The notes under the pieces: model-generated | What the model was told of the DNA's origin: nothing | The model's input: only the letters and a program-made list of their open reading frames with translations | Database searches by the model: none | Translations under genes and position numbers: made by a program | In this document: positions 1 to 5,160 of the stretch, in pieces | How the letters are laid out: every line of letters starts with the position of its first letter | How positions within the stretch are numbered: position 1 is the first letter of the stretch | Assembly (NCBI GenBank): GCA_016208645.1 | Contig: JACQXP010000284.1 | Span: forward strand, 1 to 9,300 | DNA from: Candidatus Methylomirabilota bacterium | GTDB lineage: Bacteria; Methylomirabilota; Methylomirabilia; Methylomirabilales; 2-02-FULL-66-22 | Length of the DNA stretch: 9,300 nt | Direction: 5' to 3'

Positions 1-214
1 CCAACTTCTCGACCGCGCCCTTCAACTGTTCGATGGCCAGTTGGGCCCCGAGCTTGATGCCCTCACCCAAGGCCGCCTGCCCCCCGGACAGCGGGCTCTG
101 GGTGGCGATCTTGATGGTGCCCTTGGCCTCGCCGGCGAACACCGCCACTGGGATTACCAGCGTGGCCACCGCGAGGGCGACGATCACTGTCCGCCAGATC
201 GAGTAGTGTCTCAT
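1..214 (-). CDS. LivK-type periplasmic substrate-binding protein (N-terminal part)
   Basis: This is the first 71 codons of a gene that continues beyond the left edge. The protein starts MRHYSIWR and has a classic Sec signal peptide: a short positive N-terminus, a hydrophobic core at about residues 9-25, and a likely cleavage site after AVFA (residue 27). The mature start, with GTIKIATQSPLSGG and then GIKLGAQLAIEQL, matches the beginning of the branched-chain amino acid/amide ABC transporter binding proteins (Peripla_BP_6 family). These bind solute in the periplasm for a LivHMGF-type permease. There is no lipobox cysteine. The ATG at 214 has AAGGAGG at 224-230, spaced 9 bases. An in-frame ATG at 289, also preceded by AAGGAGG, would add 25 hydrophilic residues before the signal peptide, so it is less likely. 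The real substrate cannot be told from this fragment. Confidence 0.85.
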   Translation of the reverse strand, partial: MRHYSIWRTVIVALAVATLVIPVAVFAGEAKGTIKIATQSPLSGGQAALGEGIKLGAQLAIEQLKGAVEKL

Positions 215-363
215 GTTGCGCTGCCTCCTTGACGACAAGTCAACCCTCCCACGCGAACACGACACGCACGCTGCTTGTGCCTGAGCCATCACCCTCCTTT
301 CCACACGTTGATCGATTCCTCCCCCGGCAGCCGCGGCCGCCGGATGACCCCGAATGGCGGCCG

Positions 364-392
364 ATCATATGCGGAACGCCCACCCCTGTCAA
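364..392 (-). promoter_or_regulatory. Sigma70-like promoter for the LivK-type gene
   Basis: On the minus strand a perfect -35 box TTGACA (392-387) is followed by exactly 17 bases and a -10 box TATGAT (369-364, 5 of 6 consensus bases). The -35 box contains the TGA stop codon of thiE. Transcription would begin near 357 and give a leader of about 140 bases before the ATG at 214, so the transporter gene can be expressed independently of the upstream operon. Confidence 0.7.
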
Positions 393-1054
393 GCCACCTT
401 CGAGCCCCGGGAGGCCCCGGCGCGGGCCCTGGCGGCCGCCACGCGCTCCCGGAACGCCGCGGCCGCAGCGGCGATGTCGGGAGCGGCCAGGATGGCCGAG
501 ATGACGGCCGGGGCCGTGGCGCCGGCGGCGATGACCCCCTCCACCGTGTCCAGGGTGATGCCGCCGATGGCCAGGATGGGCAGGCAGATGGCCGCGCGAA
601 CGCCCCGCAACCCCTCCAGGCCGCGGGGGGTGTACCCGGTGTCTTTGGTCCCGCTGGGAAACATGGGGCCGAAGCCGATGTAGTCGGCCCCCCCCAGGCG
701 GGCCGCCTCGGCCTGCTCTGGGGTATGGGTGGACACGCCCAAGATCCGGCCCGGGGGAAGCAGCCGCCGGGCCGCCTCGGCGGGCAGGTCCTCCTGCCCC
801 ACGTGCACGCCGTCCGCCCCCGCGGCCAGGGCCAGGTCCAGGCGGTCGTTCACGATGAAGATCGCCCCCTGGGACCGGCAGAGGGCCTGGATGGCCCGGG
901 CCTGGGGCAAAAGCTCGCGCAGGTCCCCGGCCTTGTCGCGGAGCTGGATCATGTCCGCTCCACCGGCGAGGGCCGCCTTCGCGATGCCCACGTGGTCCCG
1001 GCCCGGCGCCAGCTTCGGGTCCGTGATCACGCACAGGGTGAGTGAGCGTAGCAC
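389..1054 (-). CDS. thiE: Thiamine-phosphate synthase
   Basis: 221 residues, normal length for ThiE. The enzyme joins HMP pyrophosphate and the thiazole phosphate to make thiamine monophosphate in the cytoplasm; it is a TIM barrel. Family motifs appear in order: QLRDK (37-41), the NDR metal/pyrophosphate site (69-71), GVHVGQEDL (82-90), GVSTHT (106-111), the phosphate-binding loop GFGPMFPSGTK (127-137) and AIGGI (162-166). The late motif, usually GADGVAVVSAI, reads GATAPAVISAI here, a mild variation. The start is GTG at 1054, overlapping the accC TAG stop as TAGTG, which implies translational coupling. Its TGA stop lies inside the -35 box of the next promoter. No other thi gene is visible, so thiE rides at the end of an acc operon. 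Confidence 0.93.
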   Translation of the reverse strand: MLRSLTLCVITDPKLAPGRDHVGIAKAALAGGADMIQLRDKAGDLRELLPQARAIQALCRSQGAIFIVNDRLDLALAAGADGVHVGQEDLPAEAARRLLPPGRILGVSTHTPEQAEAARLGGADYIGFGPMFPSGTKDTGYTPRGLEGLRGVRAAICLPILAIGGITLDTVEGVIAAGATAPAVISAILAAPDIAAAAAAFRERVAAARARAGASRGSKVA

Positions 1055-2415
1055 TACTGCTCCTGGAGGAGGCGCTCGAGAAAGCGGGTGGAGGTCCGGC
1101 CGGCCAGGAAGTCCGGGTGGCGCAGGACCTTCTGGTGGAACGGGATGGTGGTCTGCACCCCCTGGATCTGCGTCTCGTCCAGCGCGCGCTGCATCCGGGC
1201 GATGGCCTCCCCCCGGTCGCAGCCGTGGACGATCAGCTTGCCCAGCAGCGAGTCATAGTAGGGGGGAACCACGTAGCCAATGTAGGCGTGGCTGTCCACC
1301 CGCACGCCGGGCCCACCCGACGACCGGTAGTTCGTGAGCCGCCCGGGCGAGGGGAGGAAGCGGTCCGGGTCCTCGGCGTTGATCCGGCACTCCAGGCTGT
1401 GTCCGGTGAGGCGCACGTCGGCCTGGGAGACGGGCAGCGGCTCGCCGGCCGCGATCCGGAGCTGAGCCTTCACCAGGTCCAGCCCGGTCACCATCTCGGT
1501 CACGGGATGCTCCACCTGGATGCGGGTGTTCATCTCCATGAAATAGAAGTTGCCCAGCTCGTCCAGCAGGAACTCCACCGTGCCGGCGTTCCGATAGCCG
1601 GCCGCCTGCGCCACAGAGAGCGCCGCCCGTCCCATGGCCTGCCGGAGGGCATCCGTGAGGGCCGGGGATGGGGCTTCCTCCAAGAGCTTCTGATGGCGGC
1701 GCTGGATGGAACAGTCACGCTCGCCCAGGTGGATCCCCTGCCCGTGGCCGTCCATCAGGACCTGGATCTCCACATGGCGCGGATCGGGGAGGTACCGTTC
1801 CAGGTACACCGCCGCGTCGCCGAAGGCGGCCGCGGCCTCGGCCGCCGCCGTGGCCAGGGAAGACTCCAGGGCCTCGGGCTCTGCCACGACCCGCATGCCC
1901 TTTCCCCCGCCGCCGGCGCTGGCCTTGATGATGACGGGATAGCCGATGTCCCGGGCGACCCGCCTGGCCTCCTCCAGATCGCGGACGGGGTGCTGGCTGC
2001 CCGGCAGGACGGGGACGCCCTGGGCCGCGGCCATGCGCCGGGCCGCGGCCTTGTCCCCCATCATCTGGATGCTGGAGGCGGAGGGGCCGATGAACCGGAT
2101 CCCGCAGCCCTCGCAGACCTCGGCGAAGTGCGGGTTCTCCGCCAGGAACCCGTAGCCGGGATGGATGGCCTCCGCGCCGGTGATCTCGGCCGCGCTGATG
2201 ATCGCGGCGACCTTGAGATAGCTCTCCGCGGCCTGGGGCGGCCCGATGCACACCGCCTCGTCCGCCAGTTGGACGTGGAGGGCGTCGGCGTCCGCCTGGG
2301 AGAACACCGCCACGGTCCGGATACCCAGCTCCCGGCAGGCCCGGATGATCCGGACGGCTATTTCGCCGCGGTTTGCGATAAGAACTTTAGAGAACACTGG
2401 AGGGAGTGAATCCAT
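1054..2415 (-). CDS. accC: Biotin carboxylase subunit of acetyl-CoA carboxylase
   Basis: 453 residues, full length (E. coli AccC is 449). It uses ATP and bicarbonate to carboxylate biotin on AccB, the first half-reaction of the committed step of fatty acid synthesis. Visible are the N-terminal biotin carboxylase domain start KVLIANRGEIAVRII (10-24), HPGYGFLAEN (85-94), the ATP-grasp glycine loop KASAGGGGKGM (164-174), ERDCSIQRRHQK (232-243) and the catalytic EMNTRIQVEHPVTE (294-307), followed by the C-terminal domain with ECRINAEDP (342-350). All key residues look intact. The ATG at 2415 lies 12 bases after the accB stop, the usual accB-accC arrangement, and the stop overlaps thiE. AccC-like domains also occur in pyruvate or propionyl-CoA carboxylases, but the adjacent accB C-terminus and the length support AccC. 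Confidence 0.95.
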   Translation of the reverse strand: MDSLPPVFSKVLIANRGEIAVRIIRACRELGIRTVAVFSQADADALHVQLADEAVCIGPPQAAESYLKVAAIISAAEITGAEAIHPGYGFLAENPHFAEVCEGCGIRFIGPSASSIQMMGDKAAARRMAAAQGVPVLPGSQHPVRDLEEARRVARDIGYPVIIKASAGGGGKGMRVVAEPEALESSLATAAAEAAAAFGDAAVYLERYLPDPRHVEIQVLMDGHGQGIHLGERDCSIQRRHQKLLEEAPSPALTDALRQAMGRAALSVAQAAGYRNAGTVEFLLDELGNFYFMEMNTRIQVEHPVTEMVTGLDLVKAQLRIAAGEPLPVSQADVRLTGHSLECRINAEDPDRFLPSPGRLTNYRSSGGPGVRVDSHAYIGYVVPPYYDSLLGKLIVHGCDRGEAIARMQRALDETQIQGVQTTIPFHQKVLRHPDFLAGRTSTRFLERLLQEQ

Positions 2416-2427
2416 CCTGAGTCCGCC

Positions 2428-2762
2428 TCAGGCGGGCTCCAGGAGGAACAGGGTTTGCCCGAACTCCACGGGTTGGCCGTTCTCGACCAGGATCCTGGCA
2501 ACCCGCCCCTTGACCTCGGCCTCGATCTCGTTCATGAGCTTCATAGCCTCGATGATGCATACCACCGTCCCCTTCTGGACGAAAGGGCCCCGGCACCCTG
2601 GGCTGTGGCGTGCGGAACCCGCAATGGTGCGGCGGGAGACAGGGGGAATTCCGCCGCCCTCCGCCGGATCCGGACGCGCCGGCCGCCCTCCTCGACCTCC
2701 AGTTCCTCGACGTCGTTGCCCTCCATCAGGCGGAGGAGAGCCTTGAGTTCCTTGAGGTCCAT
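2428..2762 (-). pseudogene. accB: Biotin carboxyl carrier protein, frame-disrupted and shortened
   Basis: The ATG at 2762 has a strong ribosome site (TAAGGGAGGT, 2776-2767) and opens with MDLKELKALLRLMEGNDVEE, a typical AccB N-terminus. That frame runs into a stop near 2541. The biotinyl-domain C-terminus is clear in another frame: CIIEAMKLMNEIE with the biotinylated lysine, ending QPVEFGQTLFLLEPA and stopping at 2428. Between them, at 2567-2620, the third frame reads GFRTPQPRVPGPFRPEGD, which resembles the usual GTFYRxPxPxxPPF..EGD strand. The span is 335 bases, not a multiple of three, and encodes about 110 residues against roughly 150-170 in the family, so sequence is missing as well as shifted. 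AccB normally carries biotin between AccC and the carboxyltransferase. Either this copy is dead or the consensus sequence is wrong here. Confidence 0.85.
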
Positions 2763-2781
2763 CCCGACCTCCCTTAGCCCG

Positions 2782-2811
2782 GATTATTCGCGAACGCCTT
2801 CGCGAATAATC
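2782..2811. repeat. Perfect 13-bp inverted repeat (hairpin) upstream of accB
   Basis: GATTATTCGCGAA at 2782-2794 and its exact complement at 2799-2811 enclose the 4-base loop CGCC. A CCC (2778-2780) and a GGG (2814-2816) could extend the stem by three pairs across a small internal loop. There is no T-tract on either side, so it is not a usual intrinsic terminator. It sits about 20 bases upstream of the accB start codon and directly beside the 7-base repeats at 2817. It could be an RNA structure in the accB leader, a palindromic protein site, or a REP-like element. Confidence 0.85.
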
Positions 2812-2816
2812 GCGGG

Positions 2817-2921
2817 AATGACCAAATCCCAATGACGAATGACCAATTGTGGATAGTATATCCGCGACGTCCCTTGACGGCGCGCGGTGCTGGCTCACCC
2901 TCATTGGTCATTGGAGATTAG
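2817..2921. repeat. Degenerate 7-base tandem repeats in the efp-accB spacer
   Basis: From 2817 to 2851 the sequence divides into five consecutive heptamers close to AATGACC (the second and last are more divergent). At 2901-2914 TCATTGG occurs twice in tandem, and TCATTGG is close to the reverse complement of the first unit, so the two clusters form a loose inverted pair around 50 unrelated bases. The whole spacer 2763-3020 is clearly less GC-rich than the flanking genes. I see no gene in it. Confidence 0.75.
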
Positions 2922-3020
2922 GCCTATTTACATCACTCAACTAACCACGATCTTAAGTGGCGAGTCGAGTCACAGGACCACAACATCTTGCGACTAGTAC
3001 TACAGCGGATCTTTTCTCGA

Positions 3021-3404
3021 TCAGGATCGATTAGGAAGCAGCGCCAGGGTCTCCCGGTGGGACACGATGGTGACGACCATCTCTTCCGTGAGGTATTTCC
3101 GGGCCTCCCCGAGCTGGTCCTCCGACAGGAAGAACTGTTCGTAGGTCTCCGTGTCCATGAAGTGGTACTCTTCGCCGCTCTGGTAGAGGAATTGGACGCG
3201 CTTCTCCTCCAGGTCGGCGGTCGGCAGCTTCTCCTCGGTCCGGAAGGTCCGCTCGATGATGGCCCCGGTCCGGAGGTTCCGGAGCTTCGTCCGCATGAAG
3301 GCGCCGCCCTTGCCCGGCTTCACCCACTGAAAGTCGGTGACCACGAAGGGGACGCCGTCCACCTCCACCTTGATGCCCGGTCGCAAATCGCCTGCCAGGA
3401 TCAC
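3021..3404 (-). pseudogene. efp: Elongation factor P lacking its C-terminal domain
   Basis: EF-P binds the ribosome and relieves stalling at consecutive prolines. The GTG start at 3404 is set by GAAGGAG nine bases upstream and by a GTGA overlap with the aroQ stop. Domain I is complete, with GDLRPGIKVEVDG and the loop WVKPGKGGAF, where Lys32 is the residue that is often post-translationally modified. The middle OB domain is present through HFMDTETYEQ and EEMVVTIVSHRETL. The family then continues with an LPxxVELxVxxTEPGxxGDT segment and a third domain of about 60 residues. Here homology ends at about position 3036 with ALLPNRS and a TGA. The product would be 127 residues against about 185-190. 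I found no domain III remnant in the spacer in any minus-strand frame. The gene is probably non-functional, or the assembly has a junction here. Confidence 0.85.
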
Positions 3405-3895
3405 GAAACGGTGCTCCTTCGTCGGCGAGCCCCTCGCGCCGGTTGGGGGCGCGCGGGGCGCGTGGTCAAATGTGCCAGGGCGGCCTGCAAGCCCAGCAGG
3501 TAGCCCTGCGGGCCGAATCCGCTCACCAGCCCCACCGCCACCTCGGCCGTCAGGGAATGGCGTCGGAATGGCTCCCGCGCGTGGATGTTGGACAGGTGCA
3601 CCTCGACGACCGGCAGGCGCGTGGCCGAGATGGCATCGCGGAGCGCGACGCTGGTGTGGGTGTAGGCCGCGGGATTGAAGACCACCGCGTCCGCCCATCC
3701 CATGGCCATGTGCAACGCCTCGATCAGCTCCTTCTCGCCATTGTGCTGCTGGAACCGCACCTGGCAGCCCAGGCGTCGGGCCTCCGTCCGAACCCTTCGC
3801 TCGATGTCCGCCAGCGTGGTCGTCCCGTACACGCCGGGCTCCCGCGTGCCCAGCAGGTTCAGGTTGGGGCCGTTCAGAACCAGGATGCGCGCCAC
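3401..3895 (-). CDS. aroQ: Type II 3-dehydroquinate dehydratase
   Basis: 164 residues, slightly longer than the usual 145-150 because of an Arg/Ala/Pro-rich tail after residue 145. It dehydrates 3-dehydroquinate to 3-dehydroshikimate, the step after AroB; the family forms dodecamers. Motifs: NGPNLNLLGTREPGVYG (8-24) with catalytic Arg18 and Tyr23, NPAAYTHTS (74-82) with Asn74 and His80, and HLSNIHAREPFRRHS (100-114) with His100 and Arg111. The segment usually reading QSNHEGE is FQQHNGE here (48-54). The only usable start is GTG at 3895: an in-frame TGA lies two codons upstream and the ribosome site is weak. It overlaps efp by four bases, and a hairpin with a T-tract lies just upstream. Confidence 0.93.
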   Translation of the reverse strand: MARILVLNGPNLNLLGTREPGVYGTTTLADIERRVRTEARRLGCQVRFQQHNGEKELIEALHMAMGWADAVVFNPAAYTHTSVALRDAISATRLPVVEVHLSNIHAREPFRRHSLTAEVAVGLVSGFGPQGYLLGLQAALAHLTTRPARPQPARGARRRRSTVS

Positions 3896-3911
3896 GGATC
3901 ACCCGGTGACC

Positions 3912-3953
3912 AAAAACAAAAACGGCATCGCGCCTTGCTCGCAGGACGATGCC
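3912..3953 (-). terminator. Intrinsic terminator or attenuator between the Roadblock gene and aroQ
   Basis: On the minus strand GGCATCG (3953-3947) pairs with CGATGCC (3930-3924). An inner CCT/AGG pairing across a small internal loop closes a 7-base loop. The stem is followed at once by GTTTTTGTTTTT (3923-3912), a classic U-tract. It lies 38 bases after the Roadblock stop codon and ends 16 bases before the aroQ start, leaving almost no room for a separate aroQ promoter downstream of it. Confidence 0.75.
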
Positions 3954-3990
3954 CGCGGTGGCCCCGCGGAGGGTGGGACCACCTGCCAGC

Positions 3991-4344
3991 CTACTGCTCG
4001 CCGAGTTGACCCAGGGCCTGGGCGAGGGCGTGTCGCATCTGCCCGCGCAGGCCCGAGGGCCTCGTCTCTACCCCCAGGGCCAGGTCGCCCGGCACGAACG
4101 CGAAGACGACCGGGTGGCTCGCGGCCCGGACGCTGAAACTTCTGGCTGCGCCCAGATCCAGTTCGGCCGCCAGGGCCTGGGCCTGACGCAGGAGGCCCGC
4201 GTATTCACCCGCCAGCGAGTCCAGATCCGCCTCCGGCGGAGCCTGGGCGATGGGGACCCCGTCCAGGTGCATGAGGAGGGCCCCGCGGGCCTGCCCCACC
4301 CGCTTGACCAGGTCCCCCACCGTGCGCGACGGATCGGCGATCAT
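3991..4344 (-). CDS. Roadblock/LC7 domain protein
   Basis: A 117-residue protein made of a single Roadblock/LC7 fold. It begins with a helix (about residues 6-20), then the strand pair GALLMHLDGVPIAQ (21-34) typical of the family, a long central helix (42-63), further strands ending in FAFVPGDLALGVETR (81-95), and the C-terminal helix GLRGQMRHALAQAL. Such proteins dimerise and regulate small Ras-like GTPases; MglB, the GAP of MglA in cell polarity, is the best known. No GTPase gene is present in this window. Its ATG overlaps the stop of the TPR gene as ATGA, so the two are surely co-translated and may form a complex. The exact partner is unknown. Assignment rests on fold pattern, not on catalytic residues. 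Confidence 0.8.
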   Translation of the reverse strand: MIADPSRTVGDLVKRVGQARGALLMHLDGVPIAQAPPEADLDSLAGEYAGLLRQAQALAAELDLGAARSFSVRAASHPVVFAFVPGDLALGVETRPSGLRGQMRHALAQALGQLGEQ

Positions 4345-5039
4345 GGCTCTCGACCGGCCTCTCGATTCAGCGCTCGACGTCGCAGGGCCGCCTCACGGAA
4401 AGCGAGCAGCCTCTCCAGGAAGGTTGGGTCCGGCACAGCCCCTGCGAGGACCTCCTCCGGGACGGCCGGCGCGGCTCCCGGCTCGCCGTGGCCCAGTTGC
4501 AAGTAGATCTTCTCGGCCACGTCCGTGTGGCCCTGGGATGCGTAGAGGGCAGCCAGGGTTGGGCTGGCCAGCGGCTCGGGCTCCGGACTTACCGGTGGGG
4601 GCTCGGCCGCCGGAGCCGGGGTCGCCTCGGTCGGCAGGGCGGCCAGGCGCTCCTGCGTCTCGCGGTCCAGGGGATTGAGGCGGAGCGCTCGCTCGTAATG
4701 CAGGCGCGCCTCCCCCGAACGTCCCTGCTGCGCGGAGGTGTCGCCCAGGAGCCGGAGAGCCAGCAGGTTATCAGGCGCCAGCTCCAGGACGCGACGGAAC
4801 TCCCCCTCCGCTTCTTCGAGTGCCCCCTGCTCCAGAAGGGCCCGTCCCAGAACCACCCGGCCGCTGACGTAGGTGGGATGCGCGACCAGGCCTTCGCGGC
4901 AGATCCGGATGGCCTCATCCAGGAGGCCCTCTTTGCGGTAGGCGTCGGCGAGCTGGGCGAAGACTCGCGACTGAGGATCCTTCTCGAGCTTGGCCGCGTG
5001 TCGTTCGATCTCCGAGGAGCGGTCAGGCCGCTGGGCCAT
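4341..5039 (-). CDS. Tetratricopeptide repeat protein
   Basis: 232 residues with no signal peptide or membrane segment, so probably cytoplasmic. Three consecutive 34-residue TPR units are clear at about 24-57, 58-91 and 92-125, each with the small/aromatic pattern (ADAYRKEGLLDEAI, GRALLEQGALEEAE, GDTSAQQGRSGEAR). A Pro/Ala/Glu-rich linker (137-157) leads to a further TPR-like helix pair (159-183, TLAALYASQGHTDVAEKIY). The C-terminus (206-232) is a charged Arg-rich helix. TPR domains are scaffolds for protein binding, and the strict coupling to the Roadblock gene suggests that protein as partner. The ATG at 5039 is the first in frame after the spacer; AGGTTGG just upstream is a moderate ribosome site. 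Its link to the shikimate genes is positional only. Confidence 0.85.
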   Translation of the reverse strand: MAQRPDRSSEIERHAAKLEKDPQSRVFAQLADAYRKEGLLDEAIRICREGLVAHPTYVSGRVVLGRALLEQGALEEAEGEFRRVLELAPDNLLALRLLGDTSAQQGRSGEARLHYERALRLNPLDRETQERLAALPTEATPAPAAEPPPVSPEPEPLASPTLAALYASQGHTDVAEKIYLQLGHGEPGAAPAVPEEVLAGAVPDPTFLERLLAFREAALRRRALNREAGREP

Positions 5040-5060
5040 GCCAACCTACATTCCAGGAAT

Positions 5061-5150
5061 GAAAAACGGACAACCGACAACTGACAACGGACCATGGAAG
5101 AAAGAAGAATGCGGATGACCGGTTTTCCATTGTCGTTGTCGGTTTTTAAT
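5061..5150. repeat. Heptamer repeats forming an imperfect hairpin between aroB and the TPR gene
   Basis: Three tandem heptamers of form NGACAAC lie at 5068-5088. The segment 5073-5090 pairs with 5127-5143 with one mismatch and one bulge, giving a stem of about 17 bp. On the plus strand the right arm runs into GGTTTTTAATTT; on the minus strand (the direction of aroB) the stem is followed by TGTCCGTTTTTC. It could weaken or end transcription after aroB, but on that side the T-run is separated from the stem. Confidence 0.7.
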
Positions 5151-5160
5151 TTGCCGCATC

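Noticed and set aside
240..1034. 264-codon minus-strand frame overlapping thiE and the livK leader
   Set aside because: Out of frame with thiE, whose motifs are complete; the Gly/Arg/Pro-rich translation is typical of an off-frame reading.
1042..2409. 455-codon open frame on the plus strand opposite accC
   Set aside because: It is a complement of accC caused by high GC codon usage; its translation shows no domain and is rich in Gly, Arg, His and Leu, as expected for an antisense shadow.
2874..2902. Plus-strand TTGACG as a promoter -35 box in the efp-accB spacer
   Set aside because: No acceptable -10 box lies 16-18 bases downstream and no plus-strand gene follows.
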